From a virus: DNA of 64,000 nucleotides. A program made the position numbers and the translations under genes. The stretch covers positions 62,001 to 126,000 of IMG/VR virus record IMGVR_UViG_3300024255_000006. The stretch is one strand, 5' to 3'. Shown here piece by piece: positions 35,772-45,910 of the stretch (position 1 is the first letter of the stretch; each line of letters starts with the position of its first letter). Below the pieces are notes generated by a model, which saw only the letters and a list, made by a program, of their open reading frames with translations, ran no database searches and was not told the origin of the DNA.

Positions 35772-38700
35772 ATGGCAAAGAAACTAGTATACGAGTATCA
35801 GTTTAATGCATCCACAAGGAAAATCAAAATTTATGATAACGTAAGTGTTAAGAAACTTCTTCTTATTACTAACGTAACTGATAATATCATCCTCTATAAC
35901 TTCGCTGATGAAGCGAAGGGTGCAGCAAGTGTAACATTTGATCCCATCACTGAGCACACAGAAATCACATTAAACTTCGATACAACATCGATGTCTGATA
36001 GTGATCAACTTCAAATCTTTATTGAAAAACCAGAAGTTGCATTTGAACCATCAGAAACTTTTGTTGACCCAGTATCAAAGATTCGTGTATCTAACCCAGA
36101 GAACTTGGTTGATACCGACTTTGAATATGGTCCTCAGGCATCGAAGTGGGAGACACTTCAGCTTGTAAATAACATTCCTTCTGCATATTCAAATACTTCA
36201 GATACTACAATTTCTGGTATTATATCAATTTCAGCAACCAATGGTAGTGACGTTATTGTCGTCACTACGAAATTCGAGCACAACCTAAATCCTGGTACTC
36301 CAATTGACGTTCGTGGTCTTACTAGTTTCACCGCAGAAGGTTCGTATCTGATCCAGTCAGTACCAACGCCATCTACATTTACTTATCGTTGCCGTGGTAC
36401 TCAATCACAAACTGGAAACCTATCTGGTGCATATTCATCTGTTATTCCTGGTCAGTTCTACTCCAACTCACAGCTAATTCTAGACTCTTATGATGGTCTT
36501 CTTGCTGACTCTAGAAACTATATTGTCGATATTCCTGGTGGATCGGGCGGTGGTTTCTATATTGATGGTGTAGCTAGCCCAGACCTTACTATTACCAAGA
36601 ATGGTATCTTCTACTTCACTCAGGAAGCAAACAGCAACACAACTCACAGAATTAGATTTGCTAGAGCGGATCAATTTGTCGATGAAGTCACGAAGCAAAT
36701 CCACCATTTAGATGATGGTACTGAAGGATCACCTGTTGTATTTGCTACTAACAACACTACTGCTAACGTATATGCTTCCGATAACGGATATATCTACACA
36801 GCAGACACCGACATTGAAATTGTAGGATCTCAATGGTTAGAAACAACCTACAACCTTACAGCTGGTTCAGCAGCACTTCCAGCTGGTCCTGTATTTAACA
36901 AGGGCGCATATGCTTCAACTCTAAAGTTACAAATTAGAGTTGGTGCAGCTGGTCTAATTGCAACATCAACAGATAACCTAAATTGGACAGTTCAAACTTC
37001 TGGTACTCCTAACGATCTTTATGATGTAGATTACGACGGAGCATTCTTCACTGTTGTTGGTGATAGTGGAACTGTTCTTCGCTCTGCTGACGGTACTTCC
37101 TGGACAGCAGTTGCGGGTACAACAGGTACAACAAACTATAGAGGTGTAAGATCAAACTCACAAGACCTCGTTATTGTTGGTGCTGGTGGTGAAATCAGAC
37201 AGTCTTCTGATGGCGGTGCTAACTTAACAGTTAGAACTACATCTGGATCAGAAAATCTAGAAGCAGCTGCATGGTCTGGTCAAAAGTGGACAGTTGTTGG
37301 TGCATCAGGTGCTGTATACACATCTCCCGATGCTGTTACTTGGACTAAAGAAACCGCAGTTGGATCTGCTAACAACCTTACTGATATTAAGTGGGATACG
37401 GACAATGATCAGTTCGTAATTATTGGTGCTTCTGGAACACTTCTAACAACTCCAGATGCTAGTACATTTACAACTAGAACTACTGGTCTCTCCAATACAC
37501 TAATTGGTCTTGCATGTGGAGATGGTGGAAATGGATATCGCATCGTAATCATCGATACTCAAGGTGATGGAGCGTATTCGAGTGATGGTGGTGTTAACTG
37601 GGTAGCATTCACAACTGGTACAGGTGTTACAACTACTGAGTGTTACTGGACAGGATATGCATTCAATATCTTCCAGCATACTGGAACTCCAGGAACCAAT
37701 GCTGCATCTACGTACTTCTCTGCTATCCAACAACCATATACTGCAATTCCTGCTGGTCAAATCCAATTCGGTGCAAGTGGTACTGTAAGACCAAGAGATA
37801 TTGTTTGGGTTACTGATGATAACCAGTTTGTTCTTTGTGCAGATAACAATGGTGCTGGTACTAATGGTGGTATCTTTGTTTCTTCTGCTGGTACATCTTG
37901 GACAGAAAAAAGTGATGCAAACATCCCTAATGAAAGCTTCCTCAAAGTCCAGTATGCTGGAAATGCATATTGGTTCCTAACTGAAGATAAACTACACTCA
38001 ACTGCAGACGGTACTACATTTGCTACTTGGACTGAAATTCTAGATAAATCTAACATCACAACAAACTCAGGTTTTTCTACAGATACTGTTGTTACTGGTG
38101 GTTCTGCATATAACGCAGGTACAAATATTTCTCTAACCACTCTTACTGGTGATGGTTCTGGTGCTGAAGCAACTGTTGTTGTTGTAGGTGGTGTTGTTTC
38201 TGATGTTACAATCACCAATGCTGGTAAAGATTACAAGCAAGGAGATAGAGTACAAATTTCTGGTGGTAACGGAGACGCTATTCTTGAAGTCGCGACTATC
38301 GGAACTGGAGTAAACTCAACAGCATCAACATTCAGAGATTTCTTTATCTCCAGTGACGCTGGTATTATCGCTGTTGTAGGTTCGGATGGAGCAATTGTTT
38401 GGTCAATTAATGGTGGTACTTCATTTGAAGTAGATAATGTTGGAACTAATATTAACTTGAACGGTATCATTAGAGACGACACATACGAAAATCAGTATGC
38501 TGTTGTTGGTGATGCTGCTACTGGGGCATTCGTTGCTACTGCAACTAACCTCGAAACTTGGACAAGAGTTCCTACTTCTAACATCCCAGTTACTACAAAT
38601 CTCACATCAATCTTCTTTGATGGCGAAAGATATGTTGCTGCTGGTGCTGCAGGTTCGATCATTTCATCTTATGACGGTACTCACTGGAGTAAAGTTATTG

Positions 38701-41700
38701 GATATGGTATTGATGCAGATATTAACTTTGCTGCATCATTTACAAATACCAATACGATTACAGGCGAAGGTACGTATCTAGCATTTGGTGTTGATAGAAA
38801 TGCATCCCATCAAAATGAATCTGGTCTTTGGGTAGCTGAAGAAGGTCGCAAGCAATATACAGATAGTGTATATGAAACAGCAATCTCTCCAGGTTCTACA
38901 GGATCGTATACTAGAATTTTCGTTGATGTAAACACTCCAAAGTATCTGACTTATTACTGTCAGACTCATGGAATGAACATGAAGGGAAATCTTTTCTTCG
39001 ATGAGCAATCAATCTCGAAGATTTACATGATGACTGAGCATGAGAATGGATTCTCGACTGGTACTGATTTCTATGTTGTTAATACAGTTTCTCCAAAGGT
39101 TGTAGAGATTGTTGATCCAGCTGGTACTGCACCTGATGGTCGTGGATATGTTGATATTGTTCAAACCTTGAGCATTAATGCACAAGATACTAGAGGACTT
39201 CCTCTAGCAACAGCAGCAGATCAAGGTTATGACGCTCCAGAACAAACTGGTAACCAACTAATTGGTTTTAAGGGTTCTTATGAACTGCAGATTCAGTCCA
39301 AGAACGTTGATTATTCAACGAACACAATTACTTTTGATGAAGATCACAAGTTATATGATGGTGCTGCATTGTACTACTATCCAATGCCTGGTGATAAACC
39401 AATTGGTGGTTTGATGAGATCGCAGGTTTATTATGTACAGGTTGTAAATACTAAAGCAATTAGACTACACAATGCAGGTGTAACTCCATCTTACTATAGC
39501 AGTGGAGTTAAGATTGATAAGTTCGATGACTGGGATTATCCAGTTACCCTAAGAGAATGGGCATTCACTGGAATGCGTCAACCACAAACAGCAGAATATA
39601 CCACTGAGTATACTCAAGATATTCGCTACGGCATGTCTCATGCTATCTCTAAAGATGGTAGAACATGTGCTATCGGTGGTAGATATTCTGATGATGGGCA
39701 AACGAACCGTGGACAAGTTTGGGTTTATCAGAAGAATCCATTCACTAATGAGTGGGATTGGAAGCAAAGATTCCAGCCATACACTTCGGCAGGATCATCA
39801 CAGTATTTTGGTCATGCAGTTGCTCTAAACAAAGACGGTACAAGACTTATCGTTGGTGCTCCAAGAACTGACCGTGCAGGTAGTGATACTGGTTCATGCT
39901 ACGTATATGATAGAGCGAAAGCTTACGCTAACATGACTGGTCCAGAAGATTATGCTAACTACTTCGATGGTAATTACCAGAGCTTCTCGGGTACACATGT
40001 ATTTGAAAGTAATGATATCTCTGGTATCGATAACGATACATCCTCTTACATGGGTACTACACTAGATATCAATGATCTAGGAGATTACTTCATTGTTGGT
40101 ATTCCAAGAAACGATGAAAACGGTGGACAATCTGGTGTTTGTGTCGTTGCACATCAAACAAACTTTAATACAACCCACCAAAGAAATGGTGGTAGTGGTA
40201 GTGGTGAAACTTATGACTATGAAGAGGTTAAACCTACCGATGGTACTTTTAGTAGTGAGGACTACTTTGGTGCAACAGTCAAGATGGCTGGAGATCAATC
40301 CAAGATTGTTATCTCTGCAGATCGTGATGACCAATCTCAGTCTAATTCTGGTTCGGTTTACATTTTCAACAGAGGATCGGGTAATACTTGGACTCAGGCA
40401 CAGAGAATTAATTCTCCTGCACCATCTGCGAGTGCATACTTTGGACAATCAATTGCATACTCCAAAGACACTATGTGGTTGGGTATTGCAGAACCAAGAC
40501 AAGAGACTAGTCGTGGTAACGACATGGGTCAAGTCCACATCTACAACTGGGATAGTGGTACTGGATCGTATGTCTGGAAGCAAACTCTAGAGTGTCCAGA
40601 AGGAACTACTAACTGGGCAGATGGTAAGTCTTCAATCCATTTTGGTGGTAATGAAGTCGATGGTGATAACCCCGACGGTAGCGGAAAAGGTCAAGGCGAT
40701 GGTCTCGTCATGAGTTATGATGGTTCTGTAATGTGTATTGGTGTTCCCCAGTACGACATTAGAGACATCAGACCTAATACTAGCTTCTCTGGTACTGACA
40801 TTACAAATTACAGTAATGTAGGTGCAGCATTCACATATCGTTTGAATGATACTAAAACTGGATACGATAATGATGGTAAGATCCTTTGTGATTACAGTCA
40901 TGATGGTAAGTTCGGTGTATCCATGGCTATGGATCAGCACGGTGAAGAAATGGTTATCGGTGCTCCAGGAACCAATATTCGTTACGATGACTCCACTGTT
41001 AATCTGGGTGTCTCGATGTTCTACAGTAGAGCACATACTGCTAATGATTCATCTGAATCTCCAAGTGCAATTTCTTCAGTTGGATCTGATACACTAACAA
41101 TTAGTGCTTCAGTATACAATACTCTAAGAGATGAAGACGTAGTTCTTTACTACCATGCTCCTGCTGCATCTGCTGATGGTTCTGGTGGTGATCAACTAGT
41201 CAGTGGTACTAAGTATTACATCACTAAGAGAGGAAGTAATCAGATTAGTCTCTCTAGTACATTTGATCTTCAGAAAGCAGGTACATATTTAAACCTTAAT
41301 TCTAGTGCTGGTAGTGGATTACGTAACATCAAGAAACTTCCTAGAGGTGCTACGTTTGAAAGAGGAAACCACAAATTCGCTCTCTGCTATAGAATTCAGA
41401 GAGAAGAGAAGGATGGTTCTTACCAGTGGTACTATAGAACCATGTACTGGAAGCTTCAAAACCAAGCAAGTGGTTCTTATCTAAACGGTGTTGGTGCTGC
41501 AGGAATTACATATGGTTCTGGTTATGATCTTTATCAATATGGTGCTAACTCCTATGGTCTAGCAGGTGCTGGTGGATATGTTGGAAACGCTAGTAACGTT
41601 GAAAACAGCATGATCTTCCATACCTACAGACCTGGAATTGGATATCCACGTCATAGAAAAGTAATTGAAAACACTGGAGTAAGATTCAGAGGTGTATATG

Positions 41701-44700
41701 CAGAACAACATAACCAAGGATGGGCGCAACATTTAACAAATGAAGGTTGTATCTATCCACAGACCAAAGCAATTACAGGTCATAGAGGTGATCCACTTCT
41801 ACAACCAAGAAACACCTCTGCAGAGAGAAACTTCTACGGTCCTTACGGTTCTTCAGGAGATTCATCAATTGCTCCTGGTAACTGTGCTGTCTATAATGAC
41901 AATGCAAACCCATATACAAACGGAACTACCCTAGACGGTCAGATCAAAATTTATGGTAACAACAGAGAGTGGAGAAGTTACAACAGAGAAACTGATGTTT
42001 CTAACTGGCAGAACGATTGGTCTGGTTCATTGTACTGGATGCCTTTGTCTAGGGTAAATGATCAAGACACAATCTATTCTGAGAATCACAACCTAATTAC
42101 CAATGAAGTGTTAACGTTCAACGTTATAACTGGTGAACCAATCGAGTATAACAAAAACACTGGTTGGAATACCAGCGACACGGACACGCTAGACAACGGT
42201 ACTAGCGTATATGTTGAGGTTGTTGATGATAACAGATTCAGACTCAAGACAACACTTGCTGGTCAACCCCTAAGACTTCTCCAACTACCTGGAACGTATT
42301 CACTAACAGGTGTAATTGATAACCCTAAGAGAAACTCAATGTATGTTGAGGATCACCAGTTGTCTGAAAACAACAAGGTTATCTACAGCAATGAGGGAAG
42401 TGCAATTATCAGTGGTCTAGTTGATGGTGATACTTACTACATTGATGTTATCAATGGTAACAGATTTGCACTAAGAGATTCTGCTTCGGTTGCATTTACT
42501 GGTAGAGCAAGATCTCTCAATACAAACAGTGCTCCTAGCAACCAAACCAGAATTACCAGACTATCAATTACTACTGGTCTACAACTGGGTATGAAGGTTG
42601 ATCTAATTGCAAATACTCAGGGTCTATCCCAAGAAGGTGAATACGAGATCACCAATGTTAACTTCACTACTGTAAACGCAGATACTAACTACATCGAAGT
42701 CGATAATCAGTGGGGTGGTACTGCTACTTCATTGGTAAGTAACGTTTCATTCGCTGCTGCGGTCTCTTCTGAAGTTCTATCTGGTGTTGGTGCTGGTCAA
42801 CAAGCATTTGAAGATCAGACTTCTGACTTCGGTGTTTCTGACGGTGGTTATAAGAACACTGTTATTATCGATGAGAAGACTCTTGAGATTAACGTTCCAT
42901 TTAAGGTACGTCCTACCAAGAAACTCTTTGATACCAGCAATGATGTAAGTCTAGTCAACAACTCATTCACAATCGCTGATCACTTCTTTGTAACTGGTCA
43001 GAAAGTTATCTACTCTAACAATGGTGGACTAAATATCGGCGGTCTATTAAACGATACCGATTACTACGTAATTCAGTTAGATGATAATGAATTCAAACTT
43101 GCAGCGACAAGAGCAGAAGCAGAAGCAGGTACTTCTATTGCATTAACCGAAGTTCCTGGAGTACCACAGAACCATCTGTTTACCCACGCTAACGTTGCTG
43201 GTCGTGTTCTTGGTGCTGGTAGACTTGATATTTCCAATGGTTCTAGAAGAATCCTTGGTACACAAGGTGATGCTACTTACACCGATACATCCTTCAAGCG
43301 TTACTTCAAGGTTGGTGATGTTATCCGTGTCCTAGACACAAACACTTCACCTTCAACCATCCACCAGCGTCTAATCACCGCAATTAAGGATGACTTTGAA
43401 ATGCTGGTTGACGAACCATTCACATTTACCGACGCAAACTCTCAATACTTTATTGATACTCTTGTTTATGTACGTCCTGATGGATACTATCTCCACAGAC
43501 CATTTGACGGTGGTATGGAAATCGGTTCATCCAAGTCTCCAGATGGTCTAATCTGTCGTCAAACACGTAAGTATTTCCGTTACCAGTCAGGTAAAGGTAT
43601 CCAGACCTCACTTGCTATCAACTTCAATCCAAAGATCGCTGCTAAGTCAATGTCTTACAGACAGGTTTCTGGTGATGTTTATGGTAACATCGAGAACTAT
43701 AGCGTTTCTAACGCTCCTGGTGATGTTTCATGGACATTCACAGGAGATGCTTCTGGAAGTAACCTTGGACTCACACTCAAGGCAGGTGATACATTGAACA
43801 TTGCGGTTGCAAATGGATCAGATAATCTCTGGATTACTTCTTCTACTGCAACTACTGGTCTTGGACCATCTTACGCTGATAACATCAACGTTGGTATCAC
43901 AAATAACGGTACTAACGATGGTACTATCAAGTGGGATACAGACAAAATTACTGCTGGTACATACTACTTCATCTCTCAGCAAAACCCAGTTGCAATGCGT
44001 GGTGAGATTGTTATCTCGGACGCAGCAGATGGTGCTAAGAACAGAATGGTTATTGTAACAAGATATCCACATAGTGTACAAGAGAACACCAACGTTATTA
44101 TTAATGACTCAGCTGATGCAGAATTCAATAGCGGAACTAACGGATGGAAAGTCATTAATCTTGTTGACGACTTCACATTTGAAGTTGACCTCAAGACTTT
44201 AATTCCAACATCTTCCAACGCAACTGGATTCCTAGGATATCATATCAAGGAATGGTTGAATTCTGCAGTACGCTGTGGTATGTTTGACTTCCAGAATGGA
44301 TTCTTCTTTGAATTCGATGGAACTGATGTCTACTGTGTAAGAAGATCTTCTACTCAGCAGATGACTGGTTCAGTTTCTGTTCGCAGGAACAGCAACGAAG
44401 TTTCAGGTATAGGTACTAAGTTTACCACTCAACTTGGTTTCGGTGATAAAGTCGTTATTCGTGGTCAAACCTACAAGGTTGTTAAGGTTACTTCCGATAC
44501 AACCCTTAAGATTCAACCTTCTTACAGAGGAACCACAACTGATAACGTCTTGATCTCCAAGACAGTTGATACTAGGATTCCACAATATAACTGGAATATG
44601 GATCACTGCGATGGAACTGGAGAGTCTGGTTACAACCTAGATCTCACTAAGATTCAGATGGCGTATATGGATTACTCCTGGTACGGTGCTGGTAAGATCC

Positions 44701-45854
44701 GCTTTGGATTTAAGGATCAGAACGGACACGTCAAGTACGTCCATGAGTTCAGACATAACAATCGTCTCACCGAATCTTACTTCCGTTCAGGTAACCTACC
44801 TGCACGTTATGAGATCGAATCTAGCGGTATCTCGTCTCACACACCAACCCTGTTCCACTGGGGTACTTCGGTCATGATGGATGGTATGTTCCAAGATGAC
44901 GATGCTTACCTATTCACTGCATCTGGTCAGGTTCTTAAGTATACCAACGAAGATTCAGTTGCGATTACTACCAGAACTGATACTTCATATGTACGTACAC
45001 AGAGAGTTTCTAACCTCTATAAGCACTACATTGTTCTTAGATTTGGTACAACTAACGCCCAAGCAATAACTGCTCAAGCAGCAGCACCTGTTGGTACTTA
45101 CCTCTATAATGATTCGATCACTGGTTACCTTTCGGGATTCTTCTCAGATGGTCGTCCAGTCTCCGCATACAATGAAACCAGACTACTCTCAAATGAGTAT
45201 CGCGCTTCTATTCTATACTATGATGGTACTGCATCTGAACTCAGCTACTCACCATACAGATCATACAGAGGTTCAACTGGTTACCTGGATGAAAGCGCAA
45301 ACAAAGTTCCTGGAGGAACAATCTTCTATGCAGGTGCTCCTCAGGGTGATCCAAACGTCGTTGAGTCTAATATTCCTATTATCTCGATTCGCTTGGCTCC
45401 ATCAGTTGACTCTTCAATCCAAGGTCTACTTGGTGAAAGAGAAATCATCAACAGAATGCAACTTAAGTTGAATGCGATTGATATCCAGACATCTTATGAA
45501 ACTGAGGTTGAACTCAGACTCAACGGTGCTCTAAGTTCTGACTCCTGGTATACTGTTGACTCTCCATCCCTATCGCAACTTATCTCACATGAGAAGGGCG
45601 ACACGATCTCGGGTGGTCTTAAGGTCTTCACCTTCCGCGCAGCGGGTGGTTCGACAGGATCAGCAGAAACCACGACTCTTGACCTATCGAAACTGATTGA
45701 CCTCGGTAACTCGATTCAGGGTGGAGATGGCGTATTCCCCAACGGTCCTGACGTTCTAACAATTGTTGCGAACATCATTGACTCTTCGGATGTTAGCTCT
45801 AGTCAACCTTACACAGTCTCTGGTAAGATCTCCTGGGCAGAATCTCAGGCATAA
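35772..45854 (+). CDS. Giant composite virion adhesin: BNR, cupredoxin and FG-GAP-like regions
   Basis: This is a 3360-residue protein. An N-terminal beta-rich head (residues 1-360) is followed by a run of Ycf48/BNR-type repeats (nt about 36930-38700; 'SADGTSWTAV', 'TSPDAVTWTKET'). A cupredoxin-like segment ends in YYCQTHGMNMKG (nt 38952-38987). A block of FG-GAP/integrin-type repeats follows (nt about 39560-41030; 'YFGHAVALNKDGTRLIVGAP'). The C-terminal third holds the marker segment ICRQTRKYFRYQSGKGIQ (near residue 2595) and a second, degenerate cupredoxin-like region. This marker recurs in cyanophage tail-fibre or virion proteins. The ATG at 35772 lacks a clear late box; the unit may begin at 35476. 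It is followed by the terminator before gp13. Confidence 0.85.
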   Translation: MAKKLVYEYQFNASTRKIKIYDNVSVKKLLLITNVTDNIILYNFADEAKGAASVTFDPITEHTEITLNFDTTSMSDSDQLQIFIEKPEVAFEPSETFVDPVSKIRVSNPENLVDTDFEYGPQASKWETLQLVNNIPSAYSNTSDTTISGIISISATNGSDVIVVTTKFEHNLNPGTPIDVRGLTSFTAEGSYLIQSVPTPSTFTYRCRGTQSQTGNLSGAYSSVIPGQFYSNSQLILDSYDGLLADSRNYIVDIPGGSGGGFYIDGVASPDLTITKNGIFYFTQEANSNTTHRIRFARADQFVDEVTKQIHHLDDGTEGSPVVFATNNTTANVYASDNGYIYTADTDIEIVGSQWLETTYNLTAGSAALPAGPVFNKGAYASTLKLQIRVGAAGLIATSTDNLNWTVQTSGTPNDLYDVDYDGAFFTVVGDSGTVLRSADGTSWTAVAGTTGTTNYRGVRSNSQDLVIVGAGGEIRQSSDGGANLTVRTTSGSENLEAAAWSGQKWTVVGASGAVYTSPDAVTWTKETAVGSANNLTDIKWDTDNDQFVIIGASGTLLTTPDASTFTTRTTGLSNTLIGLACGDGGNGYRIVIIDTQGDGAYSSDGGVNWVAFTTGTGVTTTECYWTGYAFNIFQHTGTPGTNAASTYFSAIQQPYTAIPAGQIQFGASGTVRPRDIVWVTDDNQFVLCADNNGAGTNGGIFVSSAGTSWTEKSDANIPNESFLKVQYAGNAYWFLTEDKLHSTADGTTFATWTEILDKSNITTNSGFSTDTVVTGGSAYNAGTNISLTTLTGDGSGAEATVVVVGGVVSDVTITNAGKDYKQGDRVQISGGNGDAILEVATIGTGVNSTASTFRDFFISSDAGIIAVVGSDGAIVWSINGGTSFEVDNVGTNINLNGIIRDDTYENQYAVVGDAATGAFVATATNLETWTRVPTSNIPVTTNLTSIFFDGERYVAAGAAGSIISSYDGTHWSKVIGYGIDADINFAASFTNTNTITGEGTYLAFGVDRNASHQNESGLWVAEEGRKQYTDSVYETAISPGSTGSYTRIFVDVNTPKYLTYYCQTHGMNMKGNLFFDEQSISKIYMMTEHENGFSTGTDFYVVNTVSPKVVEIVDPAGTAPDGRGYVDIVQTLSINAQDTRGLPLATAADQGYDAPEQTGNQLIGFKGSYELQIQSKNVDYSTNTITFDEDHKLYDGAALYYYPMPGDKPIGGLMRSQVYYVQVVNTKAIRLHNAGVTPSYYSSGVKIDKFDDWDYPVTLREWAFTGMRQPQTAEYTTEYTQDIRYGMSHAISKDGRTCAIGGRYSDDGQTNRGQVWVYQKNPFTNEWDWKQRFQPYTSAGSSQYFGHAVALNKDGTRLIVGAPRTDRAGSDTGSCYVYDRAKAYANMTGPEDYANYFDGNYQSFSGTHVFESNDISGIDNDTSSYMGTTLDINDLGDYFIVGIPRNDENGGQSGVCVVAHQTNFNTTHQRNGGSGSGETYDYEEVKPTDGTFSSEDYFGATVKMAGDQSKIVISADRDDQSQSNSGSVYIFNRGSGNTWTQAQRINSPAPSASAYFGQSIAYSKDTMWLGIAEPRQETSRGNDMGQVHIYNWDSGTGSYVWKQTLECPEGTTNWADGKSSIHFGGNEVDGDNPDGSGKGQGDGLVMSYDGSVMCIGVPQYDIRDIRPNTSFSGTDITNYSNVGAAFTYRLNDTKTGYDNDGKILCDYSHDGKFGVSMAMDQHGEEMVIGAPGTNIRYDDSTVNLGVSMFYSRAHTANDSSESPSAISSVGSDTLTISASVYNTLRDEDVVLYYHAPAASADGSGGDQLVSGTKYYITKRGSNQISLSSTFDLQKAGTYLNLNSSAGSGLRNIKKLPRGATFERGNHKFALCYRIQREEKDGSYQWYYRTMYWKLQNQASGSYLNGVGAAGITYGSGYDLYQYGANSYGLAGAGGYVGNASNVENSMIFHTYRPGIGYPRHRKVIENTGVRFRGVYAEQHNQGWAQHLTNEGCIYPQTKAITGHRGDPLLQPRNTSAERNFYGPYGSSGDSSIAPGNCAVYNDNANPYTNGTTLDGQIKIYGNNREWRSYNRETDVSNWQNDWSGSLYWMPLSRVNDQDTIYSENHNLITNEVLTFNVITGEPIEYNKNTGWNTSDTDTLDNGTSVYVEVVDDNRFRLKTTLAGQPLRLLQLPGTYSLTGVIDNPKRNSMYVEDHQLSENNKVIYSNEGSAIISGLVDGDTYYIDVINGNRFALRDSASVAFTGRARSLNTNSAPSNQTRITRLSITTGLQLGMKVDLIANTQGLSQEGEYEITNVNFTTVNADTNYIEVDNQWGGTATSLVSNVSFAAAVSSEVLSGVGAGQQAFEDQTSDFGVSDGGYKNTVIIDEKTLEINVPFKVRPTKKLFDTSNDVSLVNNSFTIADHFFVTGQKVIYSNNGGLNIGGLLNDTDYYVIQLDDNEFKLAATRAEAEAGTSIALTEVPGVPQNHLFTHANVAGRVLGAGRLDISNGSRRILGTQGDATYTDTSFKRYFKVGDVIRVLDTNTSPSTIHQRLITAIKDDFEMLVDEPFTFTDANSQYFIDTLVYVRPDGYYLHRPFDGGMEIGSSKSPDGLICRQTRKYFRYQSGKGIQTSLAINFNPKIAAKSMSYRQVSGDVYGNIENYSVSNAPGDVSWTFTGDASGSNLGLTLKAGDTLNIAVANGSDNLWITSSTATTGLGPSYADNINVGITNNGTNDGTIKWDTDKITAGTYYFISQQNPVAMRGEIVISDAADGAKNRMVIVTRYPHSVQENTNVIINDSADAEFNSGTNGWKVINLVDDFTFEVDLKTLIPTSSNATGFLGYHIKEWLNSAVRCGMFDFQNGFFFEFDGTDVYCVRRSSTQQMTGSVSVRRNSNEVSGIGTKFTTQLGFGDKVVIRGQTYKVVKVTSDTTLKIQPSYRGTTTDNVLISKTVDTRIPQYNWNMDHCDGTGESGYNLDLTKIQMAYMDYSWYGAGKIRFGFKDQNGHVKYVHEFRHNNRLTESYFRSGNLPARYEIESSGISSHTPTLFHWGTSVMMDGMFQDDDAYLFTASGQVLKYTNEDSVAITTRTDTSYVRTQRVSNLYKHYIVLRFGTTNAQAITAQAAAPVGTYLYNDSITGYLSGFFSDGRPVSAYNETRLLSNEYRASILYYDGTASELSYSPYRSYRGSTGYLDESANKVPGGTIFYAGAPQGDPNVVESNIPIISIRLAPSVDSSIQGLLGEREIINRMQLKLNAIDIQTSYETEVELRLNGALSSDSWYTVDSPSLSQLISHEKGDTISGGLKVFTFRAAGGSTGSAETTTLDLSKLIDLGNSIQGGDGVFPNGPDVLTIVANIIDSSDVSSSQPYTVSGKISWAESQA

Positions 45855-45875
45855 TCTTCCAAACACACTGTTAAT

Positions 45876-45883
45876 CATAAATA
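45876..45883 (+). promoter_or_regulatory. Late-promoter box CATAAATA before gp13
   Basis: CATAAATA lies 28 bases before the GTG start of gp13 and overlaps the first three bases of the terminator stem. Predicted transcription start is near 45889, after most of the left arm. Confidence 0.6.
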
Positions 45884-45910
45884 CCTCTAGGAGACTAGGG
45901 GTATTTTTTT
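45881..45910 (+). terminator. Intrinsic terminator abutting the gp13 start
   Basis: A ten-pair stem (45881-45890 with 45895-45904, one T-G pair) and GAGA loop is followed by seven T. The last T is adjacent to the gp13 GTG. It ends the giant adhesin unit. The right arm contains AGGGG (45897-45901), which is also the likely gp13 ribosome-binding site. Confidence 0.9.

Noticed and set aside
40077-41036. Minus-strand frames over the composite adhesin
   Set aside because: All genes here are on the plus strand; these are codon-bias shadows without promoters or ribosome sites.
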